Shown: positions 41,860 to 51,559 of the stretch, one piece after another
Numbering within the stretch: position 1 is the first letter of the stretch
Layout: each line of letters begins with the position of its first letter
Origin: Prauserella rugosa
GTDB taxonomy: Bacteria; Actinomycetota; Actinomycetes; Mycobacteriales; Pseudonocardiaceae
Length of the DNA stretch: 64,000 nucleotides
Assembly (NCBI RefSeq): GCF_000719975.1
Contig: NZ_JOIJ01000013.1
Coordinates: forward strand, 61,467 to 125,466
Reading direction: 5' to 3'
The notes under the pieces: model-generated
The model's database searches: none
Told to the model about the DNA's origin: nothing
What the model saw: the letters and a program-made list of their open reading frames with translations, nothing else
Translations under genes and position numbers: made by a program

Positions 41860-44800
41860 CGCAGTTGGTGAGTCCCGCCGAGGTCGCGCAGGCACTCGGG
41901 CTGCCCACGCCGACCGAGGAACAGGCCGCGGTGATCGCCGCGCCCGCCGAACCGTCGCTCGTCGTGGCCGGTGCGGGCGCGGGCAAGACCGAGACGATGG
42001 CGGCACGCGTGGTGTGGCTGGTGGCCAACGGTCTCGTGACCCCGGAACGCGTGCTGGGCCTGACGTTCACGCGCAAGGCGGCGCGTCAGCTGGCCGACCG
42101 CGTGCGCGCGCGACTGCGTGTGCTGGCCGGGTCGAACCTGCTGGACCGGATCGACCCGGGCGGGTCCCGGCGTGCGGCGGTGCTCGCGGGCGAACCGACC
42201 GTGCTGACCTATCACGCCTACGCCGGGCGGCTGCTCGGCGAACACGGGTTGCGCCTGCCGGTGCAACCCGGTGCACGGATGCTGTCGGAGACGGCGTCGT
42301 GGCAGCTCGCGCACCGGGTCGTGGCCACGTGGGACCACGACCTCGACACCGACCTCGTACCCCCGACGGTCACCCAACAGCTGCTCGGGCTGGCCGGCGA
42401 ACTCGGCGAACACCTCGTCGATCCGGCCCGTCTCCGCGAGTACACCGAGTGGCTGTGCGGCCTCGTCGAGAACGCCCCGCGTGCCAAGGGACAACGGGCG
42501 AACCTGCCGGTCGACCTGGCCGACATCGTGCAGCGCCAGCGGTTCCGGCTGGCGCTGCTGCCGCTGGTCGAGGCCTACGAACAGCGCAAACGTGCCGAGG
42601 GGGCGCTCGACTTCGCCGACCAGATGTCGCTGGCCGCGCAGCTGGCCGAGGGGCATCCCGAGGTGGTCGCGGGGGAGCGGGAACGGTACGGGGCCGTCCT
42701 GCTCGACGAGTACCAGGACACCGGCCACGCACAACGGGTGCTGCTGCGGTCGTTGTTCGGCGGCACGGAATCGGCGCCGCTACCGGTCACGGCCGTGGGC
42801 GACCCGGCGCAGGCGATCTACGGCTGGCGCGGTGCGAGCGCGGCGAACCTTCCCCGCTTCACCACCGACTTTCCCCGCGCGAACCCCGGCACAGGCGAGC
42901 GGGAACCGGCTCGTGAGTACGGCATGCTCACGAGCTTCCGGAATCCGCCCGAGGTGCTGACCCTCGCGAACACGGTCGCCGAACCGTTGCGCGCAGGCGG
43001 ACTCGGCGTGCAACAACTGCGGGCCAGGGACGGCGCCCCGACCGCCGACGTCCGTTGTGGACTGTTGCCCGACGTGCGCGGCGAACGCGCCTGGCTGGCC
43101 GACGAACTGGCCGCCGTCTGGTACGCCGAACGGGACGAGCACGGCACTCCGCCCACCGCGGCGGTGCTCGTGCGGCGCAGGGCGGACATGGCGCCGATCG
43201 CGGCCGAGCTGCGCGCCCGGGGCCTGCCGGTCGAGGTCGTCGGACTGGGCGGCCTCCTGGAGGAACCCGAGGTCGCCGACCTCGTCGCCACGCTGCGCGT
43301 GCTGGCCGAACCGCTGTCCGGTACGGCGGCGGCCCGGCTGCTGACCGGAGCGCGGTGGCGGCTCGCGGCCGCGGACCTCGGCGCGTTGTGGCGGCGTGCG
43401 GGCGAACTGTCCGCCGACGCCGACGAGATCGTCGCCGAACGGGCCGAACAGGCCGGCCTCATCGACGCCCTCGACGACCCGGGCGATGCCTCGCGCTACT
43501 CCGAGGAGGGCTACGCGCGGATCACCCGCCTCGCCAAGGAACTGGGCGCGTTGCGGGGACGGCTCGACCAGCCGCTGCCCGAACTGGTGGCCGACGTCGA
43601 ACGCACGCTGCTGCTCGACGTCGAGGCGATGGCGAGGCCGGGCGGAGCGGGCCGCGCGCATCTCGACGCGTTCGCCGACGTCGTCACCGAGTACGCGGAG
43701 AACTCGCCCACGGGCACCCTGCTGTCGTTCGTCGACTACCTGGCCACCGCCGAGCACGCCGAGGACGGCCTTCCTCCCGGCGAGGTCGAGGTCGCCGCCG
43801 ACCGGGTGCAGGTGCTGACCGTGCACTCGGCGAAGGGCCTCGAGTGGCAGGTCGTCGCCGTTCCCCATCTGGTCAAGGGGGTGTTCCCGGGGGATCGGCG
43901 GACGTCGTCGTGGCTGAAGACGGTCACCGATCTGCCCGCCGCGCTGCGCGGCGACAGCGCGGACCTGCCGGAACTGCGCCTGCACGGCGACGAGAACCGC
44001 AAGGAGATCCTCGAGGCCTGCAAGGAACACGAGGCGGCGTTCGCCGAGCGGCACGCCGAGGAGGAACGCAGGCTCTGCTACGTCGCGCTGACCCGCAGCG
44101 AACGGCATCTGCTCGTGTCGGCGCACTGGTGGGGCGAGAGCGGCGCGAAGCCCAAGGGGCCGTCGGACTTCTTCACCGAGGTCGTCGAGACGGTCGGCGG
44201 TGCGGACGGTGACGCTGCCGGCGAGGGAGCGACCGGCACGGACGGCGGTGCGGCGATCGGCACGGTGACGGCATGGGCTGAGCCGCCGGAGGAGGGCAGC
44301 GAGAACCCGCTCGTCGGGGAGGCCGTCGAACCCGTGTCGTGGCCGGCCGACCCGCTCGGGTCGCGCCGCGAGGCGGTCGACGCCGGTGCCGCAGCCGTGC
44401 TCGCCGAACTCGCGAAACCCGCCGAGCCTGCCGAATCCGATCGTTCCGGGCCGTCGGGCGACCAGCTCGCCCTGCCGCTCACCGCCGGGTCGGACGGCTC
44501 CACAGGGGAACAGGACGGCGAGCATGTCGACGACGATCCCGAGGGCTGGATCGCCGACACCGACGTACTGCTGGCCGAACGCGAGCGCGCGTCGGGGCGC
44601 ACCGAGGACATTCCACTGCCCGGGCAGCTGTCGGTGAGCCAGCTGGTGGAACTCGCCGGCCGCCCGGCCGAGTTGGCGCGGCGACTGCGCAGGCCGTTGC
44701 CGTTCCCGCCGAACGCCTACGCCCGGCGCGGCACGGCGTTCCACGGCTGGCTCGAACGGCGGTTCGCGGGCGAGCGGCTGTTCGAGATCGACGAGCTGCC

Positions 44801-45215
44801 CGGAGCCGCCGACGTCGGCGAGGCGCCGGACGCCGAGTTGGAGGCGCTGCAGGAGGCGTTCGAACGCAGCGAATGGGCCCACCGCACGCCCTACGACGTG
44901 GAGGTGCCGTTCTCCACCGTGATCGACGGCATTACCGTGCGGGGCCGCATGGACGCCGTGTTCGCCGAGCCGGACGGTGGGTGGACGGTCGTCGACTGGA
45001 AGACCGGCGCGGTCCCGGACGACGGTGCGATGACGTCGCTGTCGGTGCAGCTCGCGGCGTACCGCCTGGCGTGGGCGGGGCTCACCGGGGCGCCGTTGGA
45101 GAAGGTGCGGGCGGCGTTCCACTACGTGCGCCACGACCACACGGCCCGACCCGTCGACCTGCTCGACGCCGCGGGTCTGCGGGCGTTGCTGCGATCGGTG
45201 GAATCGAGCGACTAG
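41856..45215 (+). CDS. adnB: Helicase-nuclease subunit AdnB
   Basis: This 1119-residue protein has a complete UvrD-like helicase (Walker A GAGAGKT, residues 39-45; LGLTFTRKAARQLADR; LLDEYQDT; GDPAQAIYGWRGA; VLTVHSAKGLEWQVVAVP; YVALTRSERHLLVSAHWW) and a C-terminal nuclease with GRMDAVFAEPDG and VVDWKTG. AdnB is the dominant motor of the AdnAB complex. An acidic, Gly/Ala-rich linker (about residues 785-930) joins the parts. GTG 41856 overlaps the adnA stop by 4 bp. The potassium-channel gene follows 11 bp later. Confidence 0.92.
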   Translation: MTQLVSPAEVAQALGLPTPTEEQAAVIAAPAEPSLVVAGAGAGKTETMAARVVWLVANGLVTPERVLGLTFTRKAARQLADRVRARLRVLAGSNLLDRIDPGGSRRAAVLAGEPTVLTYHAYAGRLLGEHGLRLPVQPGARMLSETASWQLAHRVVATWDHDLDTDLVPPTVTQQLLGLAGELGEHLVDPARLREYTEWLCGLVENAPRAKGQRANLPVDLADIVQRQRFRLALLPLVEAYEQRKRAEGALDFADQMSLAAQLAEGHPEVVAGERERYGAVLLDEYQDTGHAQRVLLRSLFGGTESAPLPVTAVGDPAQAIYGWRGASAANLPRFTTDFPRANPGTGEREPAREYGMLTSFRNPPEVLTLANTVAEPLRAGGLGVQQLRARDGAPTADVRCGLLPDVRGERAWLADELAAVWYAERDEHGTPPTAAVLVRRRADMAPIAAELRARGLPVEVVGLGGLLEEPEVADLVATLRVLAEPLSGTAAARLLTGARWRLAAADLGALWRRAGELSADADEIVAERAEQAGLIDALDDPGDASRYSEEGYARITRLAKELGALRGRLDQPLPELVADVERTLLLDVEAMARPGGAGRAHLDAFADVVTEYAENSPTGTLLSFVDYLATAEHAEDGLPPGEVEVAADRVQVLTVHSAKGLEWQVVAVPHLVKGVFPGDRRTSSWLKTVTDLPAALRGDSADLPELRLHGDENRKEILEACKEHEAAFAERHAEEERRLCYVALTRSERHLLVSAHWWGESGAKPKGPSDFFTEVVETVGGADGDAAGEGATGTDGGAAIGTVTAWAEPPEEGSENPLVGEAVEPVSWPADPLGSRREAVDAGAAAVLAELAKPAEPAESDRSGPSGDQLALPLTAGSDGSTGEQDGEHVDDDPEGWIADTDVLLAERERASGRTEDIPLPGQLSVSQLVELAGRPAELARRLRRPLPFPPNAYARRGTAFHGWLERRFAGERLFEIDELPGAADVGEAPDAELEALQEAFERSEWAHRTPYDVEVPFSTVIDGITVRGRMDAVFAEPDGGWTVVDWKTGAVPDDGAMTSLSVQLAAYRLAWAGLTGAPLEKVRAAFHYVRHDHTARPVDLLDAAGLRALLRSVESSD

Positions 45216-45226
45216 GGTTCCCCAGC

Positions 45227-46303
45227 GTGATCAAGGGACTGCTCCGGCAGCGGCCATTGGCGGACCAACCCGGCCACGCGCTCGTCGGGGTCCTCCGCAT
45301 GCCGGAATCGAAGATCAGCCCCCTGCGGGCCATCATCCGGCGCATCCTGGGCGCTCTGTTCTTCCTGTTCGCGGCCGTGTTCATCGTGTACATCGGCCGC
45401 GACGGTTACACCGATTCGCGCGGCGACGGGATCTCGTTCCTCGACGCCGTCTACTACGCGACCGTGTCGCTGTCGACGACCGGCTACGGCGACATCGCGC
45501 CGGTCACCGACACCGCGCGACTGGTGAACATCGTCGTTATCACGCCGCTGCGAGTAGCGTTCCTGATCGTGCTCGTCGGTACCACACTGGAGGTGCTGAC
45601 CGAGCGTTCGCGGCAGGCACTGCGTATCCAGAAGTGGAGGAACAAGGTGCGGGACCATGTGGTGGTCGTCGGATTCGGCACCAAGGGCCGCTCGGCGATC
45701 AACGCCCTGATGGCCGAGCAGGACGTCGAGCCGAACCAGGTCGTGGTCGTCGACACCGACCAGCAGGCACTCGACGCCGCCAGCGCGCTCGGCCTGATCA
45801 CCGTGCACGGCAGCGCCACGCGTGCCGACGTGCTGCGGGTCGCGGGCGTGCAGCGCGCCAAGTCGGTGGTGATCGCGCCGAACCGGGACGACACCGCCGT
45901 GCTGGTCACGCTCACCGCGCGGGAGCTGGCGCCGAAGGCCAGCATTCTCGCCTCGGTGCGGGAGGCCGAGAACGTGCATCTGCTGAAGCAGTCCGGAGCC
46001 GACCAGGTGGTGGTCTCGAGCGAGACGGCGGGCAGGCTGCTCGGCATGGCGACCAGGACGCCGCTGGTCGTCGACATGGTGGAGGACCTGCTCACCCCGG
46101 AGACCGGGCTGGCGATCGCCGAACGCCCGGTCACCCCCGCGGAGGAGGGCGGTTCGCCGCGGCATCTGCCCGACACCGTGCTCGGCCTCGTCCGTGCGGG
46201 GCAGCTCTATCGGGTGGATGCGCCCGAGGCCGACGCGCTCGAACCCGGCGACCGGCTGCTGTACGTCCGGCACACCGCACGGCCCGACGACGAGGAAGAC
46301 TGA
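45227..46303 (+). CDS. Potassium channel with RCK (TrkA) domain
   Basis: This 358-residue protein has a two-helix pore unit with selectivity filter TTGYGD (residues 84-89), a Rossmann RCK-N domain (VVVVGFGTKGRSAINAL, then DTDQQALDAASALGLITVHG) and a C-terminal TrkA-C-like domain. It would form a tetrameric K+-conducting channel gated by a cytoplasmic ligand. GTG 45227 follows adnB by 11 bp; the longer frame lies inside adnB. The same order (Rv3201c-Rv3200c) is remembered from mycobacteria. Confidence 0.9.
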   Translation: MIKGLLRQRPLADQPGHALVGVLRMPESKISPLRAIIRRILGALFFLFAAVFIVYIGRDGYTDSRGDGISFLDAVYYATVSLSTTGYGDIAPVTDTARLVNIVVITPLRVAFLIVLVGTTLEVLTERSRQALRIQKWRNKVRDHVVVVGFGTKGRSAINALMAEQDVEPNQVVVVDTDQQALDAASALGLITVHGSATRADVLRVAGVQRAKSVVIAPNRDDTAVLVTLTARELAPKASILASVREAENVHLLKQSGADQVVVSSETAGRLLGMATRTPLVVDMVEDLLTPETGLAIAERPVTPAEEGGSPRHLPDTVLGLVRAGQLYRVDAPEADALEPGDRLLYVRHTARPDDEED

Positions 46304-46416
46304 GCCGTACCGGCCGAGCTCGGTGACCGACCCTGACCTGGACCGAGGCCGCACTGTGATGTTGGCGGCCCCTCGTGTCCTGGGCCGGTGCGCGCAGACC
46401 TGGCACGATTGAGGCC

Positions 46417-46878
46417 GTGCGGCGAGAAGCGGAATCGGGCAGACGTGCGGTCGTGGTTGGATGGCGGGCGATCGGCGTGGCTGCCGTGGTCGGCATCCTG
46501 ATCACGGTGCTGGCGTGGCTGTTGGGCCCGTCGCTGTTCGCCACGTCGAGCGGGACCGCCGAGCGCACCGTGCAGGCGACCGTGACCGCTCCCGCCGACT
46601 GCACCAACCCGGACGCCCAGGAGACCGTGCGGTTCCAGGCCGACGGTGCCACCCACGAAGGCACGCTGAGCGGGTGCGGGCACGACAAGGACGAGCTGGT
46701 CCAGATCGCCGTGCCCGAGGAACTGCCGGACGGTCCGCTGTCGGTGCAGCTCGCCGCCACGCATGCGGGGATGGCCGACCTCGGCAGGCCGCTCGGGATG
46801 GCACTGCTGGTGCTGAGCTGTGCCGCGGGCGGGGTCTACTCGTTCCTCGTGGTCCGAGGCCCGCGACTCGCTGTGTGA
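46417..46878 (+). CDS. Hypothetical membrane protein (153 aa)
   Basis: This protein has an N-terminal transmembrane helix (about residues 14-35), an extracytoplasmic stretch of about 85 residues with two cysteines (PADCTNPD and LSGCGHDKD) that may form a disulfide, and a C-terminal helix (about 126-146). GTG 46417 is chosen since upstream codons lack protein character. It faces the convergent metallopeptidase gene with a 14-bp gap. No family is recognised. Confidence 0.72.
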   Translation: MRREAESGRRAVVVGWRAIGVAAVVGILITVLAWLLGPSLFATSSGTAERTVQATVTAPADCTNPDAQETVRFQADGATHEGTLSGCGHDKDELVQIAVPEELPDGPLSVQLAATHAGMADLGRPLGMALLVLSCAAGGVYSFLVVRGPRLAV

Positions 46879-46892
46879 TCGGCCGGTGGCGG

Positions 46893-47873
46893 TCAGGAGA
46901 CCGCCGAGGGTTGCGCCGAGAAGGTGTCGCAGTCGACGATGCGGTTCGACTCGGCGCCCGAGCGCCACCACTGCGCGTAGTTGGCGTTGGAACCGTGGTC
47001 GCTGTTTCCGGACGTGTCGTCCCCCCGCGTGTCCTGGTCGTACCAGGCGGTGTCGAACATCTGCTGTGTGACGCCGCGTTCGCCGCTGCGCCCGGTCTGC
47101 GCACCCATGAACATGCCGGAGAAGCACTGGGCCTGCAGTTCCCTGCGGCGGGACAGGTCCTGGCCCTCGTCGGTGCTCTCGCCGACCGCGTTGATGTGGG
47201 CCCACACCGCATCCATGATTCCCGCGACCTCCTGCACGTGGTGGCCGTACTCGTGGGCGATGACGGCCAGGTAGATGCCGGGCTGGTCGCCGTAGTAGTC
47301 GGTCTGCAGGCCGGAGAACGGCACGTACAGGTTGTCGTTGCAGTAGTAGGCCGCGGTGGTCACGTCCACCCGGATGTTCCCGCACGGCGTGCGGAACGCC
47401 TGCCCGTCGGGGAAGTGCAGCGTCGGCTCGCGGAACGGCAGGTCGTACTGGCGCAGGAACGGCTCCCACGTGCGGTTGAGGCAGTCCGTGGCCGCGGTGA
47501 AGAACAACCGCGCGCCCTCGGGGTTGTTCTGCCACGGGGGTAACGAGCACGGCACGGCCTGCAACCCGGCGTCCGGGTCCTTCATCATCGGCCGGTCGCC
47601 GATCGCCTTGATGTCCGAGGACACGGCCTCGGTGGACTGTGCGGCCCGGGGCGTACCGCCACCCGACGACGCCCCGCCCTCCGGCGCGGGCGTGGTCACG
47701 AGGTTCACCACGAGCACGCTCGCGAGGCCGATCAGCACGATCCCCGCCAACGCGAAGATCGTCACGGACGTGCCGGCGCGCCGCCGCGCCGCGTCACCGC
47801 GCTCACCGGAGTCTGCGGAGTCTGCGGAGTTTCCGGAGCCACCGGAGCCGCGGTCCTGAGGGGATTCGGTCAT
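46893..47873 (-). CDS. Neutral zinc metallopeptidase (YpfJ family), copy 1
   Basis: This 326-residue membrane-anchored protein has a cytoplasmic polar N-terminus, one transmembrane helix (about 36-57) and an external metallopeptidase domain with VIAHEYGHHVQEVAG (HExxH zinc site) and CFSGMFMGAQTGRSGERGV. Cysteines in QAVPCSLPPW, TDCLNRTW and CGNIRVD suggest disulfides. It is related to the next gene over the whole external domain, so the pair is a tandem duplication. Substrates are unknown. Confidence 0.87.
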   Translation of the reverse strand: MTESPQDRGSGGSGNSADSADSGERGDAARRRAGTSVTIFALAGIVLIGLASVLVVNLVTTPAPEGGASSGGGTPRAAQSTEAVSSDIKAIGDRPMMKDPDAGLQAVPCSLPPWQNNPEGARLFFTAATDCLNRTWEPFLRQYDLPFREPTLHFPDGQAFRTPCGNIRVDVTTAAYYCNDNLYVPFSGLQTDYYGDQPGIYLAVIAHEYGHHVQEVAGIMDAVWAHINAVGESTDEGQDLSRRRELQAQCFSGMFMGAQTGRSGERGVTQQMFDTAWYDQDTRGDDTSGNSDHGSNANYAQWWRSGAESNRIVDCDTFSAQPSAVS

Positions 47874-47937
47874 GTCGCCTGCGAACCTCGCTGCTGGGGT
47901 CCGCTCAGCATAGCGGCCGGCCCGGACGGGGCCGACC

Positions 47938-49113
47938 TCACGAAACGTCGGCTGCGTCGGCCAGCCACGTGTTGCACTGGTAGAGGCGGTTGTCGCGGCT
48001 GCCCTGCTGCCACCACGACGCGTAGTGGGCGTTGGAACCGTGGTCGGTGGTCCCCGAGGTGTCGTCGCCGCGCACCTCCTGGTCGTACCAGGCCTGGTCG
48101 AGCATCGTCTGGTTCACGCCGTTCGACCCGCTGCGTCCGGTGTGCGAACCCATGAACATGCCGGAGAAGCACTGGGCCTGCAGCTCCAGCCTGCGCGAGA
48201 CCTCGTCGGCTCCCGTCGTGCCCTGGCCGCCGGCCTCCTGCATTCGCTTCCACGCGGTCTCGTAGATGCCGGCCAGGTACTGCACGTGGTGGCCGTACTC
48301 GTGCGCGAGGACGGCGAGGTAGACGCCCGCCTGGTCGCCGTACCGGTCGGCCTGCATGCCCGCGTACGGCAGGTAGAGGTTGTTGGCGCAGTACAGCGCC
48401 GCCTTGGCCATGCTCACCTCCTGCGTGCCGCACGAGGTGGTCTCGTAGGACCTCCCGTCGGGAAAGTGCAGCGTGGGCTCCTCGAAGGGGAGCCCGTAGG
48501 AGCGCAGCAGCGCGCCCCACGTGGTGTTCAGGCAGTCCGTGGCCGCGGTGAAGAACGCCTCCGCGGCCGCCGGGTCGCTGCGCCACGCCGGAAGCGAGCA
48601 CTCCACGGCCGTCAGCCCGCCCTCGGTGTCCTGGAACAGCGGGTGGTCACCCAGCTCGTACACCTTCCGGCCACCGGAGCGCGGCGCGTCGGCTCCGTCC
48701 GACTCCTCGGTGAACGTGACGATGCTCGGATCGACGGTCGCACTCGTCTCGGTGGTCTCCGACGGCGACGAGGTGAGCGGCGTGGTCGACGGTGCCGAGG
48801 TCGAGGAGGTCGGGGAGGGCGGAGCCGGCGCGCCGCCCCGGTCCGCGGTGGGTTCCGGATCGCCGCCGGTGAGCGTCACCAGCAGCACCACGACGAGCGC
48901 CACCACCCCGACCCCGCCGAGGACGGCGGCCACGGCGGGCGCGTTCGACCGCGGTCCCCGTGGAGGCGGACCCATCGGACCCATCGAACCCATCGGCGGC
49001 CCGCCCCACGGCGGCGGTGATGGTTGCCCTGCGGGCGGTCCCGGCCCGGGCGCACCATGTCCGTACGGGCCCTGTGGGCCGAACGGTCCGGGCCCGTACG
49101 GAGGTCGGGTCAT
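47938..49113 (-). CDS. Neutral zinc metallopeptidase (YpfJ family), copy 2
   Basis: This 391-residue paralogue has a Gly/Pro-rich cytoplasmic N-terminus (residues 1-55, PPYGPGPFGPQGPYG), a transmembrane helix (about 60-82), a Ser/Thr-rich stalk and an external domain with VLAHEYGHHVQYLAG and CFSGMFMGSHTGRSGSNGV. The domain end GDDTSGTTDHGSNAHYASWW matches copy 1 closely. It lies 64 bp upstream of copy 1, so both may be co-transcribed. The longer stalk suggests a different reach across the cell wall. Confidence 0.87.
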   Translation of the reverse strand: MTRPPYGPGPFGPQGPYGHGAPGPGPPAGQPSPPPWGGPPMGSMGPMGPPPRGPRSNAPAVAAVLGGVGVVALVVVLLVTLTGGDPEPTADRGGAPAPPSPTSSTSAPSTTPLTSSPSETTETSATVDPSIVTFTEESDGADAPRSGGRKVYELGDHPLFQDTEGGLTAVECSLPAWRSDPAAAEAFFTAATDCLNTTWGALLRSYGLPFEEPTLHFPDGRSYETTSCGTQEVSMAKAALYCANNLYLPYAGMQADRYGDQAGVYLAVLAHEYGHHVQYLAGIYETAWKRMQEAGGQGTTGADEVSRRLELQAQCFSGMFMGSHTGRSGSNGVNQTMLDQAWYDQEVRGDDTSGTTDHGSNAHYASWWQQGSRDNRLYQCNTWLADAADVS

Positions 49114-49214
49114 GTGGCGTGGCTCCCCCAGCAGCGATCGTGTGCGCGGTGAGCATAGCGATCACCCGCGCGCCCGACCGGGTTCGCGGGTCATGAGGAT
49201 GGCAGGATTCGGAC

Positions 49215-50126
49215 ATGAGCGATTCCAGCGGAATGCCCGGCGGCGGTGCCGACCTGCCGCGCTATCCGTCGCAGGGCGGAGGTTTCCAGGGCGACCAACC
49301 CGGCGTGATCCCGCTGCGTCCGCTGCGGCTCGGCGAGATCCTCGAGGGTGCGTTCGCCACCATGCGCAGACACGCGGGCGTGGTGTTCGGCACGTCGGCG
49401 GTGGTGGCGTTCATCGGTGCGCTGCTGATGTTCCTGGCCGACCTGTACGTCCTTCCCGACGTGCGGATGATCGACCCGAACGCCACGCAGGAGCAGCAGC
49501 TGGAACAGGCGCGTCAGCAGCTGTTCGACACGTTGCCTGCCAACGGGGTGCTGCTGCTGGTGACGCTGTTGACCCAGACGCTCATCACCGGACTGCTGAT
49601 GGTCGTCGTCGGACGAGCCGTGCTCGGCAAGGCCATCACGTTCGCCGAGGCGTGGGCCGACTTCAAGCCGCGCCTGCCCGCGCTGCTCGGCCTGACGATC
49701 GTCGTCACGATCATCACCATGATCGGCACGTTCCTGCTGATCATCCCCGGGATCGCCGCGTACGTGTTCCTCGCGTTGGCCACTCCCGCGCTGGTGCTGG
49801 AACGCGGAACCGTCGGCTCGGCCATGAAACGCTCGTTCAACCTGGTCAGCGGGTCGTGGTGGCGCGTGTTCGGGTATCTGCTCGTCGCGCTGCTCATCAC
49901 GACGGTCATCAGCTTCGTGATCCAGTTGCCGGTGTCGATGTCGCTGCCCGTCAGCGGTGAGATGTCCACCGGCCAGCAGCTGATGAGCGAGATCGGCTAC
50001 GGCATCGCACAGACCATCACGGTGCCGTTCGCCTCGGCCGTGACCGCGCTGATCTACATCGACCAGCGGATCCGCCGCGAGAACCTCGGACCGGAGCTGC
50101 AGCGCGCGGCCCAGCTGCCCGACTGA
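49215..50126 (+). CDS. Polytopic membrane protein, glycerophosphoryl-diester-phosphodiesterase-membrane-domain-like
   Basis: This 303-residue protein starts with a polar Gly-rich segment then PLRPLRLGEILEGAFATMRRH, a recurring start of actinobacterial membrane proteins of this type. About six transmembrane helices follow, with AWADFKPRLPALLGL and KRSFNLVSGSWWRVFGYLL between them. No catalytic domain is attached. Function is unknown. It is divergent from the metallopeptidase pair and followed by a strong hairpin terminator. Confidence 0.78.
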   Translation: MSDSSGMPGGGADLPRYPSQGGGFQGDQPGVIPLRPLRLGEILEGAFATMRRHAGVVFGTSAVVAFIGALLMFLADLYVLPDVRMIDPNATQEQQLEQARQQLFDTLPANGVLLLVTLLTQTLITGLLMVVVGRAVLGKAITFAEAWADFKPRLPALLGLTIVVTIITMIGTFLLIIPGIAAYVFLALATPALVLERGTVGSAMKRSFNLVSGSWWRVFGYLLVALLITTVISFVIQLPVSMSLPVSGEMSTGQQLMSEIGYGIAQTITVPFASAVTALIYIDQRIRRENLGPELQRAAQLPD

Positions 50127-50138
50127 CCCCGGCGCTCC

Positions 50139-50181
50139 CGCGAACCGGCCCGGCGGCCCCGTGCCGCCGGGCCGGTTCGCG
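50139..50181 (+). terminator. Hairpin terminator
   Basis: A perfect 19-bp stem (left arm CGCGAACCGGCCCGGCGGC) with a 5-base loop CCCGT lies 12 bp after the membrane-protein stop. There is no T-run, typical for high-GC actinobacterial terminators. Confidence 0.82.
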
Positions 50182-50272
50182 TCCGGTGGGATCGGACACG
50201 AGGAAACGAGGACACGAGGCGAACCGGCGAAGGGGCCGTGCCGAACACAGCCACTCCCGTAGGGTGGCTTGC

Positions 50273-51559
50273 ATGGCCGAACCCGTTCTCCACAGACTGA
50301 CCCTGGACAACGGCCTGCGGGTGGTGCTCGCGCCCGACCGGAGTGCACCGGTCGTCGGCGTGAGCGTGCACTACGACGTGGGATTCCGTTCCGAACCCGA
50401 AGGCCGCACGGGCTTTGCGCACCTGTTCGAGCATCTGATGTTCCAGGGCAGCGAGAGCCTCGAGAAGCTGGCGCACTTCCGGCACGTCCAGGGCAGTGGT
50501 GGCTCGTTCAACGGGTCGACGCATCCGGACTACACCGACTACTTCGAGGTGCTGCCGTCGGCCGCGCTCGAGCGCGCGCTGTTCCTCGAGGCCGACCGCA
50601 TGCGCGCGCCGAAGCTGACCCAGGAGAACCTCGCCAACCAGATCGACGTGGTCAAGGAGGAGATCCGGCTCAACGTGCTGAACCGGCCCTACGGCGGGTT
50701 CCCGTGGATCCTCCTGCCGCCGGTCCTGTACGACACGTTCCCCAACGCCCACAACGGCTACGGCGACTTCACCGACCTCGAACAGGCCACGCTGGACGAC
50801 TGCGCGGCCTTCTTCGACACCTACTACGCGCCCGCCAACGCGGTGCTGACCGTGGCAGGGGACATCGAGGTCGACCATGCGCGCGAGCTGATCGAGAAGC
50901 ACTTCGGCGACGTACCCGCGCGCCCGCGTCCGGAGCGGCCCTCGTTCGCCGAACCGCGTCCGACGCGCGAACTGCGCGACACGCACGTCGACCCGCACGC
51001 CCCGCTGCCCGCGCTCGCCGTCGGATACCGCATGCCCGACCCGATCGGCGAGCTCGACGCCTACCTGGCGCACCTGGTGCTGGCCAGCGTCCTCGTCGAC
51101 GGTGACGGCGCGCGGCTGCAGCAGCGGCTCGTGCACGGCGAACCGCTCGTCACCGACATCAACGCCGGTGCCGGACTGTTCGGGCCGTTCGAGGCCCGCG
51201 ACCCCGACACCTTCTCGATCACCGCGATGCACACGCCCGACGTGGGCGTCGACCGCATTCTCGGAGCCGTCGACGAGGAGCTCGAATCGCTCGCCGCGCA
51301 GCCGCCCACCAGCGACGAGCTCGCGAGGGTGACCGCCCGGTGGAGCGCGATGCTGCACTCGGAGCACGACCGGCTGGTCAACCGCACGCTGGGGCTCGGA
51401 TCGTTCGAACTGCTCTACGGCGATCCGTCGTTGCTGCACGGTGCCGCCGACCGCATCGCAGCCGTATCGGCCGAGCAGGTGTCGCAGGCGGCCAAGAACC
51501 TACGGCCCGATTCGCGTGCCGTCCTTCTCGTCGAGCCCGCGCAGGGAGGTGCCCAGTGA
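50273..51559 (+). CDS. M16 family zinc peptidase, catalytic subunit
   Basis: This 428-residue protein has the inverted zinc motif HxxEH: HLFEH at residues 50-54, with the third ligand Glu further on in VVKEEIRLNVLN. The two homologous M16 halves are visible. It is the active member of a pair with the next gene, like mitochondrial-processing-type heterodimers. There is no signal peptide, so it is probably cytoplasmic. ATG 50273 has GTAGGGTGG upstream. The stop overlaps the partner start by 4 bp. Confidence 0.9.
   Translation: MAEPVLHRLTLDNGLRVVLAPDRSAPVVGVSVHYDVGFRSEPEGRTGFAHLFEHLMFQGSESLEKLAHFRHVQGSGGSFNGSTHPDYTDYFEVLPSAALERALFLEADRMRAPKLTQENLANQIDVVKEEIRLNVLNRPYGGFPWILLPPVLYDTFPNAHNGYGDFTDLEQATLDDCAAFFDTYYAPANAVLTVAGDIEVDHARELIEKHFGDVPARPRPERPSFAEPRPTRELRDTHVDPHAPLPALAVGYRMPDPIGELDAYLAHLVLASVLVDGDGARLQQRLVHGEPLVTDINAGAGLFGPFEARDPDTFSITAMHTPDVGVDRILGAVDEELESLAAQPPTSDELARVTARWSAMLHSEHDRLVNRTLGLGSFELLYGDPSLLHGAADRIAAVSAEQVSQAAKNLRPDSRAVLLVEPAQGGAQ

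Noticed and set aside
42780..45140. Minus-strand open frame over adnB
   Set aside because: Antisense to the AdnB motor and nuclease motifs; no domain of its own.
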